NCBI GenBank assembly: GCA_022432975.1
Contig: CM039505.1
Location: 25,117,825-25,181,824 of the forward strand
Length of the DNA: 64,000 bases
Direction: 5' to 3'
DNA from: Begonia masoniana
Taxonomy: Eukaryota > Streptophyta > Magnoliopsida > Cucurbitales > Begoniaceae
Below are positions 54,014-64,000 of the stretch, in pieces. The notes under the pieces are model-generated. The model made no database searches and was not told the DNA's origin. It worked only from the letters and a program-made list of their open reading frames with translations. The position numbers were made by a program, and so were the translations under genes. Numbering within the stretch: position 1 is the stretch's first letter; each line of letters starts with the position of its first letter.

Positions 54014-55931
54014 TCCTTCCCTCCTTAATTGAAATTTTGTCCTCAAAATTGTTGCTTAGACAATCCTCTTATTTCTCACTCCAATGCTACCACCGTAATT
54101 ACCGTTGCAATACTAAATCTTGACTACTCTAAGGCCTTAATCACTCATCGGGTAACGAAAATTCCTAGATCTCCAAAGTTATGATTCTCCTAACTATGCA
54201 TTTGTAACTCATTCACTCATACGTCCATTGCTTTCAACCTAATCCATCATCACTTAATCTCTTAAATCTCTCCCAACTCAAACTCCATTCTAGTTTTCCT
54301 CGAATTAAATTCAATCGTTTCCCTACTTTTCTCGTACCACATCAATCTAACGCATCAAAAACATCATAATCCCTCAAAGCTTCATCTATTGCTTAATACT
54401 AAGGACCTATTACATAGCCTCCTTATACTATTTTCTTCTATTCCAAGTCCTCCTCTACCTTACTATCTCATTTCTATTCCATCACACACATCCTTTACAC
54501 CCATGGACAATGAGCATTCATGACGTTCCATTAGTCACTATAACACGATTCTAGTACTCAGGGCTATCAATACTTAAACCTATCCCTTTTTCTTCCAAAG
54601 TATTTTCTAAGTTTCTATACTTATGTCTACAATGCTCGATTTATCCAACTTTCACCTCAGTTGTCACCAAACAATATCAAACTCTCAAGTCTAACTAATT
54701 AATTACACAATTCACCCAATGCCTTAAATGGTGCATAACACTTCGACTTAGCTTACGAGTCGAATCTTTCCTAAACCTACAGGCTTATTTTTTTACTTCT
54801 AGGTCCACTTGCACGATCTCCGTGCAGCTTTCTATCCTTTCATCCAATATTTTCTAAATTATTCAACATCACCAACCCTTAATGTTTCACTCTTATTTTG
54901 ACCATTCACTTATTCTAATAAATCTATTCATTTACCCTTATGACGTTGTCCACAAAATCTACCTAATCGCCCATTTTATCTTACCTCACATAGTCTCCGT
55001 TTTTCTTCATCCATGAACTAAGAACCATCCCTCACGGTATGAATCTTTTATATAAGCTAACATCCATATCCTCGATCAACGATCTTCTAAAGACTTTATA
55101 TTCCTCGAGTTGGAATTTACGTTCCATACCTAAGCTCATTTATCCTAACCCTAGCTACTTACGAAATCATCGGCCTTTACTTCGTTACTTACTAGCCAAA
55201 CCCTTGAAATTCTCTAACTTAACCTCATCCCTAATGCATTTGACCATCCTCCTCATTCAAAAGTTCATATGTTTCCTCAAACCTCTCACCACTATATACT
55301 TAAATGCTAACCTTCTTGTTTTAACTCTCAATTAAACCTAAAGGCCTTTACACTTACTCTTATAAATCTATACACAATTCTAAATCTATCCAACCACCCT
55401 TTTTCACCTTACGTCGTTTAGTCTCTAATTTCCTCATTAAAAGAAATTCCCAATATTTTCATAGATCGCACATCACTAGATTCTGATGAATTAAACCTCA
55501 TCTTCTAACCTTTCCTCTTATCTGGCAATCCTCTCTTTCCTAGCTCTTAACTTCGCAATATCATTTACACTTCTCCTCTAAGGCTCCAACACTTGTAAAA
55601 ATATCTATTTTCACACAAGGTTTTCACTAAGTTTTTACTAGCTAATATATTTCCTCTTTAATCCTCAAAATTCAGGTTCTAAGTGTTTCCCCCACACTAC
55701 TCCACAACAATTTGCCCAACAACCTTCTTATTTTCTAAAACAATAGGGTCATAAGTATTCAACTCAATCTTTTACATCAATTCCTCTAACGGCTTCCTTG
55801 TTAGCAAACTTGTTGCAGAAAATTTAACGCCTTAAATCCAAATCTCCTTACCTCCCTAAGTCCTCAAGCCTAATTCACATCCACACCAATTCCCACATGA
55901 TTATATTCTAACATTTCTACATTAGTATCTC
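54014..55931 (-). other. Non-coding spacer of the gag-only element
   Basis: The position where pol would be. Frames are short and show no pol motif. Stretches at 54640-54710 and about 55800 resemble the LARD interior at 12310-12380 and about 11905. The stretch next to the LTR contains the polypurine block (AATTTTGAGGACAAAATTTC on minus). Confidence 0.7.
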
Positions 55932-57053
55932 CTATAGATATTTAAAATGACACGTACCTGTAATTACGGTAGGCTGCTCTTCATTGTCTGCACTGCTGAG
56001 GGAGAAGGTCCTTGGAGATACACTTGTGAGTCCCTTGTTCCGTGTCGGGCAGTCTCTAGCAAGATGGCCCGTCCTATTGCAAACAAAACACAGCCCTTTA
56101 CCTTTCTTCGGACACTTTCTAGAGAGATGTCCTATCTCTTGACACTTGAAACACCTTCCTAGATTCTTCCTTGGACAGTCCGTAGAAATATGACCTTGCT
56201 CATTACAGATAAAACATCGGCCCGAACCTGCCTTGCACACCCCGTCATGAAACTTCTTACACGTTGGACATTGAGGGAACTGTGAATAACCAGAGGCACG
56301 CTTTCCATTTCCTTGACTAATTTCTTCATCACTCGTTCTCTTTGTGCCCCACAGTGGTTGTTGTTCTTCGTCACTTTGTTGAGTCATAGATTCTCTGAAG
56401 AGCTTCCTCGACACTTCTCTTTGTCGTTGTAGTTTCATTTCGATGTCATCAAGTCCGAGGGCCCTTTCCACTATCTTTTGGTAAGGCACGTCTTCGTCAC
56501 CCACTGTAATCACCCCTTTTTGAATTTCTAGTTTCAAACCTTGCACGAATTGGTGAATTTTGTCCTCCTCCTCATAGATCATATATCCAGCATACCGAGA
56601 TAGTGACTCAAACCTTCGCACATATTCGGCCACCGACCCTGTTTGGCGTAATTGAGTGAACTCTACCTTCTTACTGGCCCGAAGAGTGCGACTGAAATAC
56701 TTGTTGTAGAATACTGTTTTGAACCTTTCCCATATCATAACCTCCACGTCTGTAGTAGCTTTAATCGTGTCCCACCAGAACATAGCATCTTTCTCCAAAT
56801 TAAACACTGCAAACAACACTTTATCGGCTTCCTCTACTTTGGCATAGGCAAACATGCTCTCTATCTTACGAATCCATTGTTCAGCACTCGTAGGATCCGA
56901 AGACTGACCATCGAATGTTGGAGGCCTAAGCCGTCTAAACCTTTCTCCACCTTGGTCCTTAGAATCGTTGCCCTGTCCACTTCGATTCAACAAAACCCTT
57001 ATCTGTTCTGACTGTTGGCGTAATATGTCCATAAACTGGCTATTGGGATCCAT
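55932..57053 (-). CDS. Intact gag protein, 373 aa
   Basis: Gag forms the virus-like particle and binds the element RNA in the cytoplasm. The start MDPNSQFMD follows a leader with a donor-like ACTGTAAGTG and an acceptor-like ATGTCTAG. Residues about 40-210 are a Retrotrans_gag domain: RLRPPTFDG, AEQWIRKIESMF, FWWDTIKATTDVEVMIWERF, FYNKYFSRTLRASKKVEFTQ, VAEYVRRFESLSRYA. Then a charged linker, a variant CPTCKKFHDGVC, and three CCHC zinc knuckles at about 280-345: CFICNEQGHISTDC, CFKCQEIGHLSRKC and CFVCNRTGHLARDC. The frame ends 11 residues after EEQPTVIT, exactly where the protease would begin in full elements (TVITGT-x). No stops or frameshifts. An intact gag in an element without pol suggests selection on gag or recent origin. 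Confidence 0.92.
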   Translation of the reverse strand: MDPNSQFMDILRQQSEQIRVLLNRSGQGNDSKDQGGERFRRLRPPTFDGQSSDPTSAEQWIRKIESMFAYAKVEEADKVLFAVFNLEKDAMFWWDTIKATTDVEVMIWERFKTVFYNKYFSRTLRASKKVEFTQLRQTGSVAEYVRRFESLSRYAGYMIYEEEDKIHQFVQGLKLEIQKGVITVGDEDVPYQKIVERALGLDDIEMKLQRQREVSRKLFRESMTQQSDEEQQPLWGTKRTSDEEISQGNGKRASGYSQFPQCPTCKKFHDGVCKAGSGRCFICNEQGHISTDCPRKNLGRCFKCQEIGHLSRKCPKKGKGLCFVCNRTGHLARDCPTRNKGLTSVSPRTFSLSSADNEEQPTVITGTCHFKYL

Positions 57054-57226
57054 TCAGGTTACTTAAGTACTCGTGGCCTTTTCTTGTACCTAGACATGTT
57101 AGAAAACACGAAACACTATAAAAATCTATAAATCATTACTTAAACTTAAACACTTACAGTTGGCGAAGCACTTCCATGGGGCGAGTGGCATTGTTAGGTA
57201 ATCAACTGAACGATTGCGACCACGTG

Positions 57227-57238
57227 TCTCTGATACCA
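57227..57238 (-). other. Primer-binding site
   Basis: Minus-strand TGGTATCAGAGA; the last base differs from the common TGGTATCAGAGC. It lies four bases inside the 5' LTR. Confidence 0.85.
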
Positions 57239-57242
57239 TAAC

Positions 57243-59805
57243 TGTGACGACCCCAACCCCGTAGGGCCGACACAGGACCTGACTTTACATTGACATAACC
57301 TTTACCTAAGCCCTCGTGTTCTCACATAAAATTTTTCAACTTTATTTTTACTTATCACTTTAAAAGAAAACAGACTTAGACAATTGACCCACCTCTAACA
57401 ACCTTTAGGGTCTAACTTTGACTTAAACATTTTGAGCGTAAAACATTTCGACTTTTAAAACATCTAAAACTAGACTAAAACCATTAAAGTAAAATCAGTT
57501 AAAACAAAACACTAATATAACCTATACTTTCAAGAAAACAAACTGCGTGGATCGCTCTAAAAATCGAGCGTATCCTTACCTGTTTTAAAAACGACCAAAC
57601 AGTTAAAATACCCAAACAGTTCCAGTATGTTCTCCAAAATAAAGACTTCACATCTTAGACATTCTACTACCGCATCATACACATCAAAAACTCTACTTTC
57701 ATACGTTTTCCTATCAAAACCAATCGATCTACATACGTAACATTTTCATACTTTCATCCATCACGTTTCTATACACATACATAGACGCTTCCGTTCACTT
57801 TCTTAATCAAAATACTTTCTTAATCAAAATGACACTTAAACATTCCCAAAACAGACACATCCACATACTAACCACGGACACCTACTAACCACGGTCGGAA
57901 TCGCCCTAACAATATTGCCGGGTTGCCACCATGGTCGTACTCCTTCAACTGCGTTCATGATCCTAGCATGCTCATGAAAATCTCACCGTACCTGTTCTTC
58001 TGCACCTACATCACAGAACTCACACTATAAGCCTAATGCTTAGCAAGTAGTGACAATATGAATTTAAAACATTTAACCTAACATATGCAGTTTCTATCGT
58101 TTCAATCATACATAAACGTCTCATTTTGTTTCATAGTACATAATCGTTTCGTTTCGTTTCATCGTTCATGATCGTTTCGTTTCGTTTCATCGTACATACA
58201 TACATACATGTAATCCTCTACCAATGGAGGGCGGATTAGTTTCTCCATCTCTAGACGTTCCACAATCTACATCTGAGGGGTGAACCACTTCCCTCAGACA
58301 CTTTACATTTTCTGGACGTTCCACAATTTACATCTGAAGGGTGAACCACTTCCCTCAGACACTTTACATTTTCATTTTACATCGTTGTTGTTTCTACATT
58401 CAATCGTGAAAACATATGCTAAAACATTTTCGTACTTTACTTAAAACATGATGCGTGAGAAAGCTAAACATACATAAAAACATGCAACATAACCTAACGT
58501 TCTGTGATGTAGGCCCGAAGGCAACACGCATGCAACACTACTTACCTGGCATCCTTAGCAATTTATCTCAATTCCGTCTCTTAACCGTGGAACCTGAAAA
58601 ACCTAACATATCAAAACGTTGCATTAGAACTCGCTCGGCATAACTAAACTCTTATTTTCTTAAAAACATCTTAAACTACTATTTATAGCTTAATCTAACT
58701 AAAATCTAACTAAACGGGCCACTATTTTGGGTTTGGTAAAAACCGACCCGAAACTCAAACGTGCATAACTTTTACGTCGGTTATCGGAATCGAACGATTC
58801 CAACGGCCACGTACTCCTCTAATAACCTATTTTAATCTGCCAAAAGAAATTTTAAAACAAATAACCAGAACTAGGTCAAGAATCACAAAACCCGAACTGC
58901 CCCTTTTTCCCAAAATTTCTCTTTTTCGATTTTTCATCAAAACTCATCAATTTCTTCACCAATCGACCACATATACACTCAATTAGAATAATCTAACCTA
59001 AATCGAAGTTTCCAATTAAGAAAACCCTAAGCCCTAATTCGGGTTTCACTGAAATTCCGTCCAAATTGGGCACCACACAGCTAGGCGACCATAGCCGGTC
59101 CAAGCCCAGCAATTTGATGCCGAGATTAGCCAAAAATGGCCGGAGATCGGAGCCCAAGCTGGCTCACCATTCACGGCCAAAAGCAGAACGAAAACAGGGA
59201 AGAAATCTCTACCTGTTTTCGGTCGGGTCTGGCGCGGAGAAGGCCGAACCGAGCCCTGGTTCAGCTCGCCGGCGTTTGCTCGTCAGAACGGAGGTCGGAG
59301 CCGCGTGGTCGCCGGAGAAGAGTCGCGCTCTTCGTCTCTCTCGGCGTCGGGAGCTCGGGCAGGGGAATGGCTTCCTCGTGAAGCCATTCAGTTTGTGTAT
59401 AAAATTATAAATGAAATTATAATTTTCTTTTTTTTTTAATTACCAAATTACTTAAATGCCCCTCCATCAATTTTATGCTTAATTCTTTAATTAGTCTATC
59501 AATTCGGTTTCTCTGCAATTTTCTTAATTCTCCAAATATTCCAATTTAATCTTAGAGTTCTAACAAAACTCACCGTTCTCAAAACGGACTTATTTTGCTA
59601 TTTTTACGAATTAACATACTAAAAGGGTAAAACGGGAACTCTAGCATTACTCTTTTCGATTTGAGTTTCTAAAATTTCACTTATTCCTCTAAAATTCCCG
59701 TAAATTTCTAGGGCTATAAGGAAACATCGCGCTCGCAAAACGGACCTAATTTACTTATTTACGAAAATAGCCTTGGAGCAGAAACCCGAAAATTCGGGTG
59801 TTACA
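57243..59805 (-). repeat. 5' LTR of the gag-only element (two-copy array)
   Basis: Same layout as 50949-54013. Arms at 58499-58513 and 58005-58019; hairpin GAATGGCTTC...GAAGCCATTC at 59365-59389. Only a handful of base differences from the other LTR outside the array were noticed. Confidence 0.88.
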
Positions 59806-59810
59806 TATCT

Positions 59811-62226
59811 GATAATTTAAAATAAATCATAATAATTAATAATATTAGCACATTAAAAATGAAACTCTTAAGATCCCATGTTCAATGAAGTTTTTTGGTG
59901 TTCATGATGTCGAGTTTGAAAGATCATTTTTGAAAACCTAAACTATAAAAAGGGCTGATGTTCTGAAATGTTAATAATAATTTGTGACAAACAATATATT
60001 AGATTAAATACAATTTAATGGAGAAAAGAATCGTTACCATTACATATAATCCAATTTGGTTTGTCTTTTAGCTTCGACTTTCGCCTTTCACGAGCAACTT
60101 TGAAGCCGGGAGCTTCTTTGAAAATCTCTTCACCTCGAGTGTTAACTCGTGAGCATCATGGTCGTGATACAAAAACACACTTAATTTATTTTAATGAAAA
60201 GACGTATATTCTCAAACACATAAAATAGTTTTAAAGTCGGAATGAAGAAGACACTATTTTTGCTGCAAAATTCGTCTGATAAAAACTATTTGTAATGAGA
60301 AATTGAATTTTTTATTTAAAGATAAAATTTGAAAATAATTTTTCATATTTTTTTAGGATAAAACAAACTTTTAAAATACTTAATCTAGATACAAAAAACT
60401 TTCTAAAATTAAATTTCATTTGACAAGATATTACAAACTTCATTTAAAATAAATTTCATGGGATGAGATATAACCAACTCCATTAAAAAAAAATAAAAAA
60501 AAATCTCATCTAATGAGATATAATAAATCTCATTGAAAATTCATAATTTTTATTTTAAATTTGTGTTTGGATAACTTTTGTCTTATAATTAGATAATTAG
60601 GTTTGGGCAACTATTGTCCTAAGGGGCCTTAATCTATGTATACTCAGAGTAACGTCCGTTGATGTATTTGTGATTTCTAGATAGGTTAAATTTTGTTAAT
60701 CTTTTAATTACAACCTTATCGGGCCTTAAGAATGGCCCTTACATTCTAAGATTGTTCCTCTTCCTGGTTCTTCCTCATTGCACATGTGCACGAGCATGAC
60801 AGAAATGTTCTCCACATTTATCATCTTTATCTCGTTCAAAATGAGTAATGTTGACAGGTGGAAGAAAATTCGTGCAGCTGAAAGTCTAAGGAATCAATAA
60901 TTTGATTTTTGTTTTTTAAGGTTTGAATGATATAGTTGTTGGGAGTTGTGTGCAATAAGCTTTTTTTTTTAGTTTTTTAATTAATGTTTTCTTTGCAATT
61001 ACGACAACCAAGGAAAGAAGAAAAGAGGATGGATTTACACTAATGGCGATGCGATAATAATTTGAAAGAATAAAGAATACATTGGGGGAAAATTTAGAAT
61101 CAATTTAATACACAAAAGATAGCCATAACTAATCAGCAAAGAGGACAACTTAGAGTTCCTGAAATGCATTGCAGGATCGATATAACTTGGGGGGATAGCC
61201 TTTTGGTTTGATTAAAAATCACTTTATTTTGCAATATTAAATTAAATAATCATTCGCTAATTTGACGAACTAATTCTAATATGCAAACAATCAACAAAGC
61301 AAACAATAATAGAGAGAAAGAGATTGCAAATTCATTTCTTAATATAGTTCGATCAAACTGTCTACGTGCGCGCTTCAAGACTCTTATTTGAATATTAATT
61401 TTTTTTAATTTGGCTAGTTACACAAGATTGAGTTTTCGAGTGTCAATCAAACTTTTACAATATTGTAGGGCTTTACCCTCTTTCTGTTCCGACGATAAAC
61501 AAAGAATAGAGTTTGAAAGTTTTACCACAATGACATAACTCACTTAAATGTGAAAACTCAAGTAGAGGAATATGAGGAGTTTGGCTAATAATCAAGAATG
61601 AAGGCTTGAAAATCACAAATTAATCGTGCAACGCATCAATATGAATTTTGAATTCGGTTATGATAACTTTGCACAGTAGGGAGTTATTCTATTTATAACG
61701 GCCTTCAAATTCTGTGAACTCAGGTACTCTTCGAGCATGTTCAATGTGTTTTGTTAGAGACATAAAAGAGGTAGGTGGACTTTTGTGGATAAACTTATGG
61801 ACTACCGCTCAGGATGTCTGCATCTTTTCACTGTGCTACCACACAAGTCTCTCAATCTCAATTCGTCTCTAGAGTGACTGTCGCATCAATTTTTGGGCAT
61901 CCGTCACGGTCTCCTACAATTTGAGTCTGAGCATCCGCACTTGATTCTTCAAGAAATAAGTGTCTCGGGACTGAAATTCTTCAACTCTCTCTTTAGGCTA
62001 CCGTTGTGGGCAACAACAACAAATAGATGATCACGATTGAGCATCTTGAGTAAGTTTCATTTTGGCATCACTCGATCCGGGCGATCACTTCTCTTCACTG
62101 GGCAACCGTGCAAATCAAATTCTTTTTAACATTATTTTTCTTTGACTTCTAAAGATGAACTGAAATATTTGTTGTATAGACTCAATACACATTAATATTT
62201 TCAAATACCCACTTTCAAAGTTATTC
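59811..62226. other. AT-rich DNA with no recognisable gene
   Basis: Short minus-strand open stretches at 60065-60175 (ELTLEVKRFSKKLPASKLLV in one frame) were not identified. TTCATTTGACAAGATA/TCATCTAATGAGATA-like repeats occur at 60415-60535. 61700-62160 may be part of an old LTR, but no ends were found. Confidence 0.45.
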
Positions 62227-64000
62227 TGTAACGCCCCCCGAACCCATCCCGGCTCGGTGCGCTACTTTGCACAACTTCACAACAATTAAAACAGAATTTA
62301 AAAGAGTTCTGGATAAAATGTCGACTCGATTTTTGGGTTTTTTGAACCATCAAAAACGGTTGGAAAACGTGCATAAAATAAGTACAAAACGTGTCGAAAA
62401 AGGTCGGGTTAAAACATATTAGAAGTAGGAAAATTTTTTTAAAAAATCAAGGTGGCTCACATGGGCGCCGCAACACGTGCACTAACACCCGAGGCGATCA
62501 ATCGAGGCAATAGCCGATCGGTCGGCTAACTCTCGGGTTGTGCTGATCGATCGGCACTATGCGCCGATCGATCGGCGCTGGGCACTGTGCACGCCTCAGC
62601 AGCGCGCCTCCTCCTCGGCCACCAGCGCACCACTTCGACCCTCTCCAACAATTTTTCACTTTTCTTCAATTTTTCCCCAACCAAAACACCTAAAACTTAC
62701 CCAAGACTTTTCTCGACATTTTCAACTTCTCGACACGTGAAAATCCCGCAAATTCGACTCCAAAATGTCAGAGAAAACGTGAAAATGGGTGAAAAAAAAC
62801 GTCGTTTATTTTACGAAAAACCGAACAGCATAACAACTAAATTTTCTAAAACCAAAACCCTGAAAGCCAAATATTTTATATAAAACAAACTCCCAAAACA
62901 GACATCCAAAAGAGTTATAAATCTACCGTCATTTACACACAAAATCCAAACAAAACTACCAAATCTCACACCTCCCAGCAACTCTATGGTCAAGACGCCT
63001 CGACAATTGCCCGCACCGGCATGCCACGTACGTCGCCTACTGCGTCCTAGCCCTGGCCTCCCTCGACTAGCTCACCTGGTATCTCGTCGTCACCTACACC
63101 ATAGAACACAAAACGTAAGCCTAATGCTAATCAAGTAGGGAATAATGAATCTCAAAAACACAATGCACACTCAACTCCTAACACACGCAGTTTCTACTCG
63201 CTCTGTTGTTCTCGTTTTGGTTTCGTTTCATTAATCATTCATAGAGCCCATCGCAAGTGCTAACCTAGCACCCTAACGCGACTGGGCGGCTCGCATATAG
63301 TTCCTAGCAGGTGTCCCCCTAATGCGACGGGGCGACTCCAATAGAGTCTCTCGCGGATTCCACCCTAACGCGACGGGGTGACTCTAACTCTATTGTTCTC
63401 GTTTCGTTTTCTTTTCATAAATCTTTCATATAGCCCCTCGCAAGTGCTAACCTAGCACCCTAATGCGACTGGGCGGCTCCAATAAAGTCCCTCGCAGGTG
63501 TCACCCTAACGCGACGGGGCGACTCCAACAGAGTCCCTCGCGGGTGCCACCCTATTACGACAGGGCGACTCCAATAGAATCATATTGCGTTTCATGCTAA
63601 AACTCGTATTTCCGTAGTTCAAAATCAAGATGCATGGCACACAAATGCTTAACACCAAAACAAAACAAACAACCAGACAAATCCATACCGTTCAATGGTG
63701 TAGGCCCGAAGGCAAAACACAAACATCCTCTACTTACTTGGTTACTCCGCACGTGCTAGCCCACTCTGAGTACACAATGTACTCGCTCGTTAACCTAACA
63801 AATATAAGGAAATTTCGTTAGTAATCATACAACTAAATCTAAAGGACATTTACTCTATTTCTATCAATAACTAGCTAACCCTAAGCATCCAAACTCCAAA
63901 ATCTCGATTTTTCTACACTTTTCATCGTTCAACTTCAATAGGCCATAACTTACTCGTTCTTTATCGGATTTCAACAATCCACTCCCTTCCGTAAACCTCT
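62227..64000 (-). repeat. Minus-strand LTR E, cut by the window end
   Basis: Plus-strand start TGTAACGCCCCCCG. It shares with solo LTR C the TCGACTCGATTTTTGGGTTT and AAAAAGGTCGGGTTAAAAC blocks and a GATCGATCGG-rich GC block (62495-62580). Arms at 63690-63704 and 63093-63107 (14 of 15 complementary). The remainder and any duplication lie beyond 64000. Confidence 0.8.
63236..63585. repeat. Irregular tandem repeat of about 45 bp in LTR E
   Basis: At least seven units with the core CACCCTAACGCGACGGGGCG, preceded by TCCCTCGC(A/G)GGTG. They lie between the two paired arms, in the same relative place as the hairpin repeats of the other LTRs. Confidence 0.75.

Larger units (their letters stand above)
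50949..59805 (-). mobile_element. Gag-only non-autonomous LTR retrotransposon (TR-GAG-like)
   Basis: Duplication TATCT at 50944-50948 and 59806-59810. LTRs 50949-54013 (3', 3065 bp) and 57243-59805 (5', 2563 bp). Primer-binding site at 57227-57238. A single intact gag frame is followed by about 1.9 kb of non-coding DNA up to the polypurine region; no protease, reverse transcriptase, RNase H or integrase was found. Apart from the array the LTRs are very similar, so it is fairly young. The LTRs are related to those of the LARD-like element (same AAAACCGACCCGAAAC and CGGAATCGAACGATTCC blocks). Confidence 0.88.

Overview
This window is repeat-dense plant nuclear DNA. No intact cellular gene could be recognised. 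The content is nested long-terminal-repeat (LTR) retrotransposons, solo LTRs, tRNA-derived SINEs and decayed transposon coding remnants. Evidence for a plant: methionyl-tRNA primer-binding sites (TGGTATCAGAGC) after LTRs, a Ty3/gypsy polyprotein with a chromodomain-like tail of the Tekay/Del kind, a copia gag/protease remnant, and a fragment of a plant-type Aurora kinase. The species cannot be named from sequence alone; a dicot is the best guess.

Layout. 1-1131 is the 3' end of an LTR. 1132-2706 is AT-rich relic DNA. 2707-5151 is solo LTR A. 5152-15578 is a SINE cluster split by solo LTR B (5260-7323, minus, target duplication GGGGA) and by a complete non-coding LTR element (7630-15439, LARD-like, duplication GTACA). 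16083-19505 looks like a Mutator-like element with long inverted ends carrying a broken Aurora kinase 5' fragment. 20109-27821 is a second SINE cluster in alternating orientations, split by solo LTR C (20655-23337, minus, duplication CCCTT) and by an LTR-like element with about 47 copies of a 48-bp repeat (23580-27645). 27830-28480 is a minus-strand copia remnant. 28487-50570 is an old Ty3/gypsy relic. It holds a minus-strand LTR-like remnant, which in turn holds a nearly complete but inactivated Tekay-type element (30998-40708, duplication GGGCA) and solo LTR D (42252-44703, duplication GGTTG). 50949-59805 is a complete minus-strand element that encodes an intact gag but no pol (duplication TATCT). 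62227-64000 is the start of another minus-strand LTR.

Common themes. Nine LTR copies from several sequence families share one architecture. A consensus splice donor is followed about 30 bases later by a 9-15 base motif. A lineage-specific block of hairpin-forming repeats comes next, then a branch-point-like TTGCTAAG in several families, and finally an acceptor embedded in the reverse complement of the first motif. The two arms change together between families (C:G, T:A and A:T states at one position, and other paired changes). This suggests a selected RNA stem that clamps an LTR intron. In addition, three LTRs carry minisatellite arrays downstream of that acceptor. In both full elements that have such an array it is expanded in one LTR only (42 versus 4 copies; 33 versus 2 copies).

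The LARD-like element and the gag-only element have related LTRs and leaders, and appear to share a colinear non-coding spacer. They look like two members of one dependent family whose pol functions must come from elsewhere. The Tekay copy here cannot supply them, because it has about a dozen stops and three frame lesions. Four LTR insertions lie within the first ~110 bases of tRNA-like SINE promoters, which hints at a target preference.
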